Part shown: positions 52,225 to 64,000 of the stretch, piece after piece | Position numbering within the stretch: position 1 is the stretch's first letter | How the letters are laid out: every line of letters begins with the position of its first letter | DNA from: Tenodera sinensis | Taxonomy: Eukaryota; Arthropoda; Insecta; Mantodea; Mantidae | Length of the DNA: 64,000 bases | Direction of reading: 5' to 3' | Assembly: GCA_030765045.1 (NCBI GenBank) | Contig: CM060964.1 | Span: 151,719,205-151,783,204, forward strand | Notes under the pieces: model-generated | What the model saw: the letters and a program-made list of their open reading frames with translations, nothing else | Databases searched by the model: none | What the model was told of the DNA's origin: nothing | Position numbers and translations under genes: made by a program

Positions 52225-54960
52225 CTATGGTGGTACTAGATTGTTTAGAAAGTGAAGCATGGCTTCGTCATCGTCTGCACTGTGTCTGTTCAGGGGGATA
52301 ATCCTGCCAAACAGCGATAGTGGTCTTTTGTGTTTGTCTGCGGTCGGATCGTAAGTGCCTAGTGAGCTTATGGCCGCATTGTGGCTTTTCTTCGCTTGCT
52401 TGTACATGTTGGCTGCGAGCCTTTTAATAAACTGCTCTATAGTATTCATTTTTGTATCCTCGTGGAGTATGTCCAATGGGACTGTCCTGGGAACCTTCGT
52501 AATTATTCTAAGTATCTTGTTGTGCATTACTTGTAGTTTCTTGATGTGCAGTTTGGCGCAGTGGCCCCACGCGGGGCCCGCGTATGTCATTACTGGCCTA
52601 ATTAGGCTCTTGTATAAAGTCAGTCCCATTTGCTTACTTACCGCACTTTTGCGATTTAGGATGGGATATAGGGCGCCTAGTTGCCGGTTTGCTTTTCGTC
52701 TCACGTTAGTGGTGTGTTCGTTAAATGTGAGCTTGGAGTCCAGCGTAACTCCGAGGTACTTGGCCTTGTTTGTCCAGTTTATCCTTTCTCCGAATTGTGT
52801 AACATTTGGTGTACTGTTCGCGTGGGAGGCTTTTTAGTAAAAAGCACTGCTTGTGATTTCACGGTATTGACCTTGGTTCTCCATTTTGTCAGCCATGGTT
52901 CTAGGGCTGTTAGTGCATTTTGCGATCTTCGGTCAATCGCGACCGGCTGCCATGACTGAGCTGCAATTGCAGTGTCGCCCGCATATATGGAAACTTTTGT
53001 GTCTGGCGTTCTGGGAATGGCATTTATGTACAGAATGAACAGAGTGGTCCCCAGCAAACTACCTTGTGGGACCTCGGCCTTAATTTCTCTCGCCTGGGTG
53101 CTTTTTCCCTGTAGGGTTACCGTGAATGTTCTGCCGGTGAGGTAATGCGCCATGATTTTGACCATGACGTCAGGAAAGTTGAGGTCTTTCAGCTTGTGGA
53201 TCAGGCCTGCATGATACAGAGTATCAAAAGCGCGTTCCACATCCAGGGATATTACCCCAGTAGATCTGTTTTCATTAAAACCTCTTGTTATAAGCTCTAT
53301 TTTGTGAGTTACTTGCAGCGTTGTAGAGTGATTTGCAGGAAATCCGAACTGCTCGTCTATTATGAGGTTATTCTTTTTTGTATGCGTGCTCATACGTTTC
53401 TGTAATACTTTTTCCGCTACCTTACTGACCGTCTTTAGCAGGCTAATTGGCCTATAGTTAGTTGGTTGTGCCCTGTCCTTGCCTGGTTTTGGGAACATGA
53501 GCACATTTGCCTGTTTCCAGCATGTTGGGTAGTAACCTTGTTGCAGGCAGTAGTTGCATATGTCGCTTAGGAGGTGAAGCGCTTTAGCCGTGAGGTGCTT
53601 TAATACCAAGTGTGATATTTGGTCTGGTCCTGGGGCTTTGTGGTCCATAAGGTGCTTGATTATCCACCTCAGCTCTCCAGGATTGGTTTTTCCACACCTA
53701 TTGTGTGCTGTGTTGGCAAGCGTATCTTTCATTTCTCTCTCTCCAGAAGGGAGTAGAATCGTATATCTTGCTGACCGTTATTGGGTGTGCAAGTTATCTC
53801 AAGAGTATCGGCCAGCACGTTGGCCTTATTGTCACCTTCAGCATAGTTATTGTTATTATTGCCCGATCGCTTAAGTGGTGGGATGTTTATTGGTTCTCGT
53901 TTTAGCGCCCTTACTAGCTGCCTCACCTTATGGTTGCCGGGCTGTAGCCCTGTTAGAGTTTGGTCCCACTGCTCCTGGGCCTGGGAATTTATCGCGTTTT
54001 GATTGCGCTATTTAATGTTGCCATGTTTACTCTGTGAACTAAGTTTCTTGTTCGCTGCCACCTTCACCTCTCATAGTCTGTTTCATAAATGAGAGCCATT
54101 AGGTCCAGCGGGTACGTAATTACGTGTTTCGCCGGGGGTTTTATTGGCACTGCTGCGTTTACGGCAGTTTGTATGGCCGCTTCAAGCAGTTCAGCAGCGT
54201 GATATACTGCTTGATGATTCGTCAGATCTACAGGGAACTCTAGAGCTCTGTCTAGGTATGTTGCAAACTTGTCCCAGTTGGCCTTGTAATTTAGCCTGAT
54301 TGTGGGGGTTGGAAAATTGGTGGCGCTTCAATGTCTATTTGGACCGCATAGTGATCTGAGGCAACCGCTTCTACCGTTTTCATTTTATAGCAGAAGGCTA
54401 TGTTTTTAAAGAGACTGATGTCCAGGGAGCATGTCGCGTAATTTGGCTGTTGCGGTATGTATGTTGATGCCCCTGGATGATCTATTATATAGTCATTGTT
54501 CATCATATGTGTGTCCAATGCCCTTCCTTCGGTATTTGCAGTTTCGCAACCCCACGTTGGATGTTTCGCGTTGAGGTCACCTGCAGCCACGACTACGTTT
54601 TCTAATTGTAGGATGGTGTGTATGTCGGTTAGATTTAAGTTTGTTGACGAGAAATAAATACTTGCCAGTGTGACCGTTCGATTATGAATGGCAAGGGAGA
54701 TAGCCCTGTCTTCCGCTTCTTTTAGAGGGGGAATGTTTTTGTGTGTATGTATAAAATTTTCTTGGACCACTATCGCTGTGCCTCCGTGTGCTTTTCCCTC
54801 TGGTCTGTCTGTTCGGTATATTTTATAGCCTGGGATGCGGAGTCTTGCTTTCGGGGTAAGTAGTGTTTCGTTTAATAGTGCTACTGTTATGTTGTGCTGG
54901 TATATGTGCTGTTTTAGTTCATTCAGGTGTCGCCGCGCCCTCTGATGTTCCAATATATTA
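52225..54960 (-). pseudogene. LINE B1 ORF2: endonuclease and reverse transcriptase, broken
   Basis: The start region (IIYWNIRG near 54970-54945) shifts frame into ARRHLNELKQHIYQHN. The endonuclease follows to 54291 (VALLNETLL, GGTAIVVQE, AGDLNAKHPTWGC, SDHYAVQID). 54290-53930 is decayed linker. 53926-53729 has a short Asn run (SGNNNNNYAE). 53732-52779 is the reverse transcriptase (KAPGPDQISHLVLKH, LDVERAFDTLYHAGL, EVPQGSLLGTTLF), with the active site YAGD instead of YADD. A frameshift at about 52835, also in B2, precedes the C-terminal frame 52704-52225 (GLTLYKSLIRPVMTYAGPAW, RPLSLFGRIIPL). It is non-functional. Confidence 0.9.
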
Positions 54961-55101
54961 TTTTATGTGTAGTTGTTTGATCTGTATCTGTGTTTTGCCA
55001 TGAATCTGTCTAGGTTGTGTGTGGGTGAGTGAGTGAGTGTGTGTGTGTATGTTGTTATGTCTCTTTGCTCTTTGGCTGATTTTTTCCCTTTGTTTTTCCG
55101 G

Positions 55102-56276
55102 TCAGCGGATGCGTGCTTCATTTGTTTTATCAACTAATGAGTTGAAGCCTTCAATGAAGTAATGCATATGCATTTGTCGGTCTTCATCGCTTTTCCATGT
55201 TGTGTCTTTGTATAAGGCTGCGTACATTTCAAGTAGCGCTTCGTAGCCTTTAATTATGACTCCGTTTCCTAGGACTACTAGTGTCATTTTAGTGTTTGGA
55301 TTAAAGTTTAGCACAGGTTGCCCCTCTCGGCTCATTTTGAAGCGTAATGGCCTGTTTTCGTAGTGCTTTTTGGTTAATCTCCCATTTATTGTCTTTGCAT
55401 CTTCTGTGCGCTTAGGGCTCTGGGGTCTTACTGCCGCCTGCATTGCTGTCTCGGTCTCTGTCGGTGTTTCTATGCTCCGCTTGGGTGTTTGTGCACTTTT
55501 CTCACTTGGTGCACGGGTCTTTCACCTATCGTACCTGCTCACAGAGGGAACAGTTTGATGGTGACCGCTGTTGTAGTGGTAGGATGCTTGTGCAATTGGT
55601 GGTGTGGTGTTGGTGCACGGGTCTCTATACCATCATACCTGCTTTCTGAGGTAGCAGTTGGATGGTGACCTCGTGTAATATGGGCGAAGGTGCCCCTTCC
55701 CTGCGAGATTATGCCTTCGGAGGTGCGGGGGGATGATGCGCCCTGCTGCTTGGGTTGTGGGGTATGCCAGATTTAGGTATACTGGGCATCTTCTCCATCT
55801 TGCTCCGTGCTCCGAAGAGTTGCAGAGCGCACATCTTCTTATTGCGCTTTGGCACTCACTCACGTGGTGGCCGCCGGCACAGCGTGAGCATATTTGCGGA
55901 GTCGCACAGTTTTTCGTGAGATGGCGGAATCTTAAGCACCTCCCGCATTGCGGAAATCCATTGGGAGTGCGATAGTTTTCTACTTTTATTTTACAGTGGA
56001 ACAGTTCCGTTATTCTTTTAATGGCCTCTGATGATTCCTGGTTTGGCTCTTCCACGAGAAAGAGTGGTACAAATATCCTCGTTCTTTTTGAAAACAGCTA
56101 GTGACTTTTATTGGCTCTAGCCCCAGCGCCTCAAGTTCTTGTTTGAGTTCTGCTGGGTCTTCGCTAGGTTGTAAGCCTTTTATCACCACCTTATATGTTC
56201 TATCATTTATGGGTGTCGTGATGTGGAATGGTACCTTTTCTCTGCAGTATCTCACAAAGTTGTTGTAATCCTGCAA
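55102..56276 (-). pseudogene. LINE B1 ORF1 (gag): PRE_C2HC-like domain and CCHC knuckles
   Basis: 56276-56010 gives VPFHITTPINDRTYKVVIKG and LEALGLEPIKVTSCF, the pattern of the PRE_C2HC domain found before zinc knuckles in Jockey gag proteins. After a frameshift near 56050, 56055-55633 gives CGRCLRFRHLTKNC, CSRCAGGHHVSEC and CALCNSSEHGARWRRC, three knuckles. A frame at 55443-55102 is the C-terminal domain (FNPNTKMTLVVLGNGVIIKG). The 56805-56560 frame (Thr/Pro/Ala-rich) could be the N-terminus. Confidence 0.82.
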
Positions 56277-56504
56277 GGTTTGGAACTGAAAATTGTGGTA
56301 CTTGTCTCTGTAGGTCGCATGGTACCTATTGGGTCTATATATCCTGTAAAATTTATTTGTGAGCGAGGCTAGGTTTCTAGGGCAATAGTCCGCTACGAAT
56401 ACCCTCGGAATATTATTCCTCTCATTGTTAGGTAACAGTTTCTGGTATTACCAGTTCTATTCTCTGTGCATGGTTCCGGGGTTGCTTTTGTGGCCGTTGG
56501 CCCA

Positions 56505-56690
56505 CTGGTTGTGCTCGCTACCGTGTCTGGAGGTGCGGCATTGTTTATTTCCAGGTTAGTTATGATTGTGCTCGTGCTCGCTGCCGTTTCTGGAGGCGCG
56601 GCAGTGTGTCTGTTCCCGGGATGGTTATGGTTGTGCTCGCTACCGTTTCTGTAGGTGCGGCAGTGTTTAGTTCCGTCGCTGGTATTGTCT
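56505..56690. repeat. ~60-bp tandem repeat, 3 units, in LINE B1 5' part
   Basis: GTGCTCGCT(A/G)CCGT(G/T)TCTG begins units at about 56511, 56574 and 56633, each followed by AGG(T/C)GCGGCA. In ORF1 orientation this codes for Thr/Val/Ala-rich repeats (ETVAS, TVAST). Confidence 0.7.
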
Positions 56691-56809
56691 CTTTGTCTGT
56701 TTCTTTTCTGGTTTTTGTCTTAGTACCCGTTCTCTTTTCCAATGCAGGAGGGGGTGGCGTGGTACCGCTCGAACAGTACAAACCGCCTTGAGTCTGACCT
56801 ACCAAATTT

Positions 56810-57402
56810 TTTCTTTATTTCTCTCTCTCTCTCTTTTTTATTTTTTTTTTATTTTTGCCTTCGCTTTCCTAGATTATCTCTATTATTAGTATTTTTTCCC
56901 CTAAGGGTGTGGGTGAGATTTGTGTGTAAGTTTGTTTGAATGTGTGGGTGACTTTTGATTTGAGCGTCTTGTGTAGGTGTGAGTCTGTGTGTGTATATAA
57001 GAAGTGGGAAAAAGTAGTGTTTTATAGAAGGCCTAACAGGGGGACCTAATCGGGAGACGTAGAACTAATTTAGAACAGAGGAAAGATAGCGATAGTCGAA
57101 GAGAAAGAGGCAGATAGCGAGCACTCAGCGGCGCGGCTTGCAGTGGGCCGGACTTGTTAGGGCGCCTTGCTTCCAGTCATGAGACTGTTGGCTTTGGCCG
57201 TGCAAGCCTACTCGTCTAAGCTGCAATTGTTATACTTACTCCTACGTTGCCGTGGTTTCTTCGCTTTGGTTACCCACGCCGGCTCGGATCTACGCTTCTC
57301 GCCTTCACGGCTAGTGTAGCTCTTCTGTCACAAGTGACTTGCTGCTGCTCCGATGTGCTCCCCTTGTAGTCTCGAAGCGAACCTCCTAGTGAATTGCCGT
57401 TT

Positions 57403-57404
<2 letters not shown>
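56810..57404 (-). other. LINE B1 5' untranslated region (probable)
   Basis: CT-rich to GT-rich with no reading frame; follows ORF1 in orientation and ends at the poly(T) of R7. No promoter motif could be identified. Confidence 0.45.
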
Positions 57405-57450
<46 letters not shown>

Positions 57451-57589
57451 GTGTGGTCCCGCCTCCGCCACACCTGGTGGCGATCATCCGAAAGGGATAT
57501 ACATCGCCTCCCCTACCATGCACTAAGCTACACTACATGTGAAGGGTAGGAAAGGTGATAATTGGTGTCCGGTACCGCCGAAGCAAACC
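57405..57589 (-). mobile_element. Poly(A)-ended retroposon copy R7 (probable member of the hairpin family)
   Basis: A 43-base T run (57405-57447), then AAGGTGTGGTCCCG and CCTCCGCCACACCTGG (a short stem GGTGTGG/CCACACC). CCGGTACCGCCGAAGC at 57570 recalls the GGTACCGC block of R3. Similarity to R1-R5 is weaker, so membership is inferred. It lies between the 5' end of B1 and the 3' end of B2. Confidence 0.5.
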
Positions 57590-58260
57590 GAATGTTAGTG
57601 GGTGATTTCTAGAAAGGCACCTGCATACAAGGGAGTATGCAGGCAGAGTGGGGATTAGGCACTGATCTTGGCCGGAGCCCAGATCAGGGACCTATTGTTA
57701 GTGGTGGTATTACGTGCTCATGCTGAAAGGAGCGGTGTTGAGGTGTCATGCTTATGAGAAAAACATAGGTACTTATCTGTAACTTAAGGCTTCAACCGGA
57801 GAGGGAGTTGATCTTCGTAGTGCTTCAGCTGGTCGCTGATGGTCCTGAAACATATAAAGGGGGAGGGGGAGTTGTATGTACATTGGGAGGATGGTTGTAA
57901 CACATATGATTTATTCATGGTTATCGTGATGGTTCTTCAGCTGGTCGCTGATGGTCCTGAAACACACTAGGAGAGGGGGGGGGGGGATCATATACATAGG
58001 GTTGGCTACACAGTAAAAATTTCTTCATATTTACATTGACGTTAGAGCTTATCGTATATAAATGATTTCTTTCATTTCATTATTATTTTTTTCTTTTTTT
58101 ATTTATTTAGTTTTTTTTAATGTATATATAATTTTTTTCTATGCTATTTTGCTAATTCGTTACCTTTTACTCTGCCTGATCGTCGTAGTGTTGGGGGGCG
58201 CCCGGGGCCCCCCAGTCCGCCCATGGAGGGGAATTCATCCTTCCTGGGACTTATGGCCAT

Positions 58261-59857
58261 CTATGGTGGGACTAGATTGTTCAGAAACTGAAGGATGGCT
58301 TCGTCAATGTCTGTACTGTGTCTGTTCAGGGGGATAGTCCTGTCAAACAGCGATAGTGGTCTTTTGTGTTTATCTGCGGTCGGATCGTAAGTGCCTAGTG
58401 AGCTTATGGCCGCATTGTGGCTTTTCTTCGCTTGCTTGTACATGTTGGCTGCGAGCCTTTTAATAAACTGCTCTATAGTATTCATTTTTGTATCCTCGTG
58501 GAGTATGTCCAATGGGACTGTCCTGGGAACCTTCGTGATTGTTCTAAGTATCTTGTTGTGCATTACTTGTAGTTTCTTGATGTGCGTTTTGGCGCAGTGG
58601 CCCCACGCGGGGCCCGCGTATGTCATTACTGGCCTAATTAGGCTCTTATATAAGGTCAGTCCCATTTGCTTACTTACCGCACTTTTGCGATTTAGGATGG
58701 GATATAGGGCGCCTAGTTGCCGGTTTGCTTTTCGTCTCACGTTAGTGGTGTGTTCGTTAAATGTGAGCTTGGAGTCCAGCGTAACTCCGAGGTACTTGGC
58801 CTTGTTTGTCCAGTTTATCCTTTCTCCGAATTGTGTAACATTTGGTGTACTGTTCGCGTGGGAGGCTTTTTAGTAAAAAGCACTGCTTGTGATTTCTCGG
58901 TATTGACCTTGGTTCTCCATTTTGTCAGCCATGGTTCTAGGGCTGTTAGTGCATTTTGCAATCTTCGGCCAATCGCGACCGGCCGCCATGACTGAGCTGC
59001 GATTGCAGTGTCATCCGCATATATGGAGACTTTTGTGTGTGACGTTTTGGGTATGTCATTTATGTACAGATTGAACAGAGTGGGCCCCAGCAAACTACCT
59101 TGTGGGACCTCGGCCTTAATTTCTCTCGCCTGGGTGCTTTTTCCCTGTAGGGTTACCGTGAATGTTCTGCCGGTGAGGTAATGCGCTATGATTTTGACCA
59201 TGACGTCAGGAAAGTTGAGGTCTTTCAGCTTGTGAATCAGGCCTGCATGATACACTGTATCAAAAGCGCGGTCCACATTTAGGAATATTACCCCACTAGA
59301 TTTGTTTTCATTAAAACCTCTTGTTATGTGCACTATTTTTCGAGTTAGTTGCAGCGTTGTAGAGCGATTTGCGCGAAATCCGAATTGCTCGTCTATTATG
59401 AGGTTATTCTTCTTTATATGCTTGCTCATACGTTTCTGTAATACTTTTTTCGCTACTATACTGACCGTCTTTAGCAGGCTAATTGGCCTATAGTTAGTTG
59501 GTTGTGCCCTGTCCTTGCCTGGTTTTGGGAACATGAGCACATTTGCCTGTTTCCAGCACGTTGGATAGTAACCTTGTTGCAGGCAGTAGTTGCATATGTC
59601 ACTTAGGAGGTGAAGCGCTTTGGCCGTGAGGTGCTTTAATACCAAGTGTGATATTTGGTCTGGTCCTGGGGCTTTGTGGTCCTTAAGGTGTTTGATTATC
59701 CACCTCAGCTCTCCAGGATTGGTTTTTCTGCACCTATTGTGTGCTGGGTTGGAAGGGAATAGAATTGTATATCTTGCTGACCGTTATTGGGTGTGCAAGT
59801 TCTCTCAAGGGTATCAGCCAGCACGTTGGCCTTATGCTCGTCACTCTCAGTATAGTT

Positions 59858-59860
<3 letters not shown>
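58261..59860 (-). pseudogene. LINE B2 ORF2, reverse transcriptase to C-terminus
   Basis: 59860-59705 continues the linker (ESDEHKANVLADTLERTCTP). The frame changes near 59700 into LKDHKAPGPDQISHLVLKHL, then YRPISLLKTVSIVAKKVLQK, FGFRANRSTTLQL, LNVDRAFDTVYHAGL (first motif; B1 has LDVERAFDTLYHAGL), EVPQGSLLGPTLFNLYINDI and the active site IYADDTAIAAQS intact. It ends at the same frameshift as B1 (VHQMLHNSEKG, 58815). The C-terminus 58740-58261 is intact in its own frame. Confidence 0.9.
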
Positions 59861-60117
<257 letters not shown>

Positions 60118-62889
60118 CATAGCGGATAGAAGAGATAGTGTGAGCTCTTCGGGAGTTTCTATGGTTCGCTCGCAAGATGGCACTGGTGTCGCGGTCGCTT
60201 CACTTTAGTTCACGAATGCATGGTGAAAATGGGTTTCATATTATCAATTAGCATTTTAAATACCTAAAATCGTAAGCACGAATATTTGAAATACTGTTTT
60301 GAAACATCGTCTTTCCTTGACACATAATATAGGATGCTATTTTACAATAATGGGTATTATAATTAATGAAGAACAATGGGAAATATCTGCTTACATGATT
60401 TTATGCTGAAAAATTAAACCATAATGCAAATTATGTATGTTATGTATATAAAATATCGAAACTCACCGTGGAATTACATGTTGGAGACCTTGGAGAGTTT
60501 ACGTGTTGATTTTGCTGACTTCGATGACGTCATTTCTCTACTGATTTCCTTGGTACGAAAAAAGAAGCGACACTGCATGTAATGTAGTGTTAACTTTCCA
60601 GCTAAATCTAGTTTGTGTTCCACGCAACATCCTATTCCACTGGGTCCTAATATGATTTCGTCTGTTATCTAAGCACTCGTAAAATATATCACCCCACAAA
60701 CTTTCAGACGAGCACATTTGCTTCTCCAAAATAGCCTCGACTTGCAAAAGAATATTAACCACACATTCAGAGGGGTAGGTTAAATACCCACAATTTTTTA
60801 GGGTGCCATAGTCTTTTATTGTAGTGAAAGTGGAAGCTAATGTGTCAGAGGGTAGATCGGTGGACAGAGTAGAGACACAGGTTTCACAACTAAGTTTTTC
60901 GAGCATCTTTTTTACTATATAACCCCGTAAGTTGTGTACTAAGCATCTTTTAGAAATATTGTCCTTATAGAGTTCGGGAACTTCACTTTCCCAGTCAAGT
61001 ATTTTAGTTTTATTCTTTATTTTGTTTCCAACAAAATCCAACAGCTCACGGTTTTTTTGCTCAGTTTGTTTTGCCAATATACGAATTTGATTCCTAAAAG
61101 ATGTAAGTGGTGGCTCCACTTTATTCTCGCAATTAGCAGCATTTGACAGTGCAAGTTTTACGGGACATACACAGCCTGTAGCATATATAAATGTAAAAAG
61201 TCAACTGTGGAAGGATGGTCATCACAGCTTAAAGAACGCATAATTCCAAAGTGCCGTTCAAGGGGGTCTTTGCTGTTAATACGTATGCAAATCCTCTATT
61301 CCATAAATACTCGGACACTTCCAAAGTACTTTTTAAGGTGACTCTAAGAGATTCCATTGTTCTAGTTGAGCAGAATGTGTTATTTTCAGACGTTATTATG
61401 CGAAAGAAATATTTTAGTACTCTGTGAGATTGCGAACTTTTATAGAGTGCTTTAATTGGAACTGTGGAGTTTAATGCATCTACAAGATTATTTACATCTC
61501 TTGTGAATAGTTCAGTATTTTCGCTTCCCTTAAATGTTTCAAAATTAATTTTCCTGAAGAAGTCAATGCCATTTGCAGTGCTGTTACTGAACAATTGAAA
61601 ACACAGTCTCGCATTCATTTTCTGAAAAGAGGTGGGGGTCTATGTGGGATGAGGTCAATTTCGGGCAAACTCTAAGACCAGCAAATTTAGGAGAAGTGTC
61701 AGCTTCTTAAATATATCTATAAAAATTATATTGGATGCTCTTATTTCTGTATAAGACATCCACCTTATCATGAAAATAATTTCTCGTGCATTTTATTATG
61801 TGGACGCAATCTGAAAAAGCCCATATTCTTCTTTTGTCATCAAGTGGGTGCTGGATACTGCATTGTACATTTTCACATGTTGCTCCTATTCCTAAATTTT
61901 TCCATATTTTTCTGTTTGATTAACTTGCATCACTAGTGAAACCAACAATTCTTATCCCTGAGTTTTCTAACTGGATAATCACTTCTATAAGGAGCTTAGC
62001 TATTATATCACCGGGTGTAGCGTTTCTACTTGCGTAAATCGCTACTGGTTGGCTCCAATTATGTAGTAAGGGAACAAACATAAAAACTAAAGCATGGTTA
62101 GCCATAGAATTTTTCTGATTGTCAGGAGTGTGTTCACCTAGATTCACGAATCCGTCCACTTTTAGTGAGCTAGCATTGAACCTAACTTCTTCTCTTAATT
62201 TGACTGGATCCTGCCTCTGGTAATTTACTGATTGTTGAATATTGCTTTTTCAGTAATTTATTGTCTCTGTTTTGTGGAGATTTTCGGAATTTATGCACTG
62301 TAGTTAAGTACCTGGGTAAATTAGGAAATATATAGGGAATTGCCCTTGGTTTTAACCGCCATTTAATTCTAGGGATTTCAACTAGTTTTCCATGCACAAC
62401 GAATCAATCAACTTTCACTAAAAAGTCCTCTGGAAAATGTTTGTCACAAATACTAGATTTAACAGATAATTTGGTGTCTTTCCTAGGAATAGACTTTTCC
62501 CATTTGTAAAACAGATTTTTATCTTTAGGAGGAGTAAAAAAATGTCTAGCTTCTGAGCAGTTTATGTATCCTGAACGACACCCGGGTACAAAACAAGTTG
62601 GCATTTTTAATCAATCAATTATTGATGTTGCTTGAAACTTACGTTTTGAAGAACACACACATTTATGCACAAACTTAGAAGCAATTTCACAAGTTATGTA
62701 CCTAATTACTCACAACACACAACGCATAAGTATAAAATTGTCTGTACTTCCGAATCACATACTAGGCAGTTCGGCCGCATTTTGAGGCGACTGCGATCGC
62801 CACGCCGCAGTTTCGGTCAGTTGCCACGGGACCCCGGATCATACAGTAAACTAGCGGGAGAGCTCACACTTTCTCTTCTATCCGCTATG
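60118..62889 (-). mobile_element. P element (THAP-type), 2,772 bp, in the TTA array
   Basis: The left end is CATAGCGGATAGAAGAGATA then GTGTGAGCTC. The minus strand of the right end is CATAGCGGATAGAAGAGAAA then GTGTGAGCTC, a 30-bp inverted repeat with one mismatch. GTATTAG flanks both sides (60111-60117 and 62890-62896); P elements duplicate 7-8 bp. The transposase is on the minus strand and decayed. Removing it joins two halves of one TTA array in LINE B2, so the insertion is later than the repeat expansion. Confidence 0.9.
60538..62604 (-). pseudogene. P element transposase (THAP domain), broken
   Basis: The N-terminus MPTCFVPGCRSGY is a C2CH THAP zinc finger (C-x4-C, then ICDKHF with C-x2-H; 62604-62404). 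A TGA at 62404-62406 is followed in frame by VVHGKLVEIPRIKWRLKP. The catalytic core is recognisable at 62159-61920 (VNLGEHTPDNQKNSMANHAL, VFMFVPLLHNWSQPVAIY, then IRIVGFTSDAS), and after a frame change at about 61920-61750 (DCVHIIKCTRNYF). 61618-61229 and 61119-60538 are C-terminal helical parts. A stop and several frameshifts make it inactive. The family is clear (P/THAP9). Confidence 0.88.
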
Positions 62890-62896
62890 GTATTAG

Positions 62897-63578
<682 letters not shown>

Positions 63579-64000
63579 GCCCGATCGCTTAAGTGGTGGG
63601 ATGTTTATTGGTTCTCGTTTTAGCGCTCTTACTATCTGCCACACCTTATGGTTACCGGGTTGTAGCCCTGCTAGTGTTTGGTCCCACTGCTCCTGGGCTT
63701 GTGCATTTATTCGCGTTTTGATTGCGCTATTATTGTTGCCATGTCTACTCTGTGAACTAAGTTCCTTGTTCGCTGCCATCTTCGCCTCTCGTGGTCTCTT
63801 TCATGAATGAGAGCCATTAGGTCCGGCGGGTACGTAATTACGTGTTTCGCCGGGGTTTTTATCGGCACTGCTGCGTTTACGGCAGTTTGTATGGCCTCTT
63901 CAAGCAATTCAGCAGCGCGGTCTACTGCTTGATGGTTCGTCAGGACTACAGGGAACTCTAGAGCTCTGTCTAGGTAAGTTGTAAACTTGTCCCAGTTGGC
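63579..64000 (-). pseudogene. LINE B2 ORF2 linker, continuing beyond the window
   Basis: Next to the array the minus strand reads ALKREPINIPPLKRSG (same as B1 at about 53900), then further right the linker with RINAQAQEQWDQTLAGLQPG and AALIHERDHERRRWQRTR-type sequence (63900-63770). The endonuclease itself lies beyond 64000. Confidence 0.85.

Larger units (their letters stand above)
51552..57404 (-). mobile_element. LINE B1: nearly full-length Jockey-type LINE
   Basis: On the minus strand the order is ORF1 (about 56805-55102), ORF2 (54960-52225) and a long 3' untranslated region (52224-51552). It has the same 3' end (GAATGTTAGTGGGTGATTTC) as B2 at 57590, and shares ORF2 and the untranslated region at very high identity. 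The right limit is the poly(A) of R7 at 57405; the 57000-57404 sequence would be its 5' untranslated region. Confidence 0.85.

Noticed and set aside
51785..57960. CGCTGATGGTCCTGAAAC repeated in the B1 and B2 3' untranslated regions as a hammerhead core
   Set aside because: The invariant CTGATGA is not present (CTGATGG), the space for stem II is too short, and it lies on the strand opposite to the LINE.

Overview
This is eukaryotic nuclear DNA, almost certainly from an arthropod and most likely an insect with a large repeat-rich genome. The evidence is the mix of elements: an env-bearing Ty3/gypsy (errantivirus-like) retroelement, a THAP-type P element, two hAT transposases, Jockey-type LINEs with zinc-knuckle ORF1 proteins, an RNase H-bearing I-type LINE, tRNA-derived repeats and long AT-rich spacers. 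I find no convincing single-copy host gene in 64 kb. Nearly every open frame is a broken transposon gene, a shadow frame or a simple repeat. Family names rest on motifs read by eye; no database search was run.

Layout. 1-1172: 5' part of a broken hAT element (minus). 1677-3837: 5'-truncated RNase H LINE (family A) with a perfect 15-bp target-site duplication (TSD). 4325-5027: fold-back mariner-type MITE. 5430-14520: eroded LINE pieces, a second short family A tail, a broken multicopy ORF and a tRNA-derived SINE. 15688-17972: third family A copy, with a 5' inversion, a 17-bp TSD and a nested 618-bp solo LTR. 18132-19590: another LINE fragment. 20378-22295: broken GTF2IRD2-like hAT transposase. 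22300-25350: mostly unassigned, with one tRNA pseudogene.

25355-64000 is dominated by minus-strand retroelements placed head to tail. A poly(A)-ended retroposon (R1, R2, R3, R4, R5 and probably R7) with a conserved terminal hairpin repeatedly abuts Jockey-type LINEs in the same orientation (F, E, D, B1; B2 follows R7). One copy (R4) carries only a gag-like ORF1. A 10.5-kb errantivirus with 687-bp LTRs (27105-37577) has landed in a ~100-bp tandem repeat next to LINE E. LINE C (44432-49080) and retroposon R6 run the other way; C is split by a 1,947-bp terminal-inverted-repeat transposon. B1 and B2 are near-identical tandem LINEs. In B2 a short Asn-codon run has grown to over 900 bp of TTA repeat, and a 2,772-bp P element sits inside it.

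How the parts may work together: the gag-only retroposon has no endonuclease or reverse transcriptase, so if it moved it must have borrowed them, plausibly from the neighbouring Jockey LINEs. That, together with the one-way poly(A)-to-5' junctions, recalls the HeT-A/TART telomeric system of Drosophila. This is inference: no telomeric simple repeat is present, and independent nested insertions or template switching could give the same picture.
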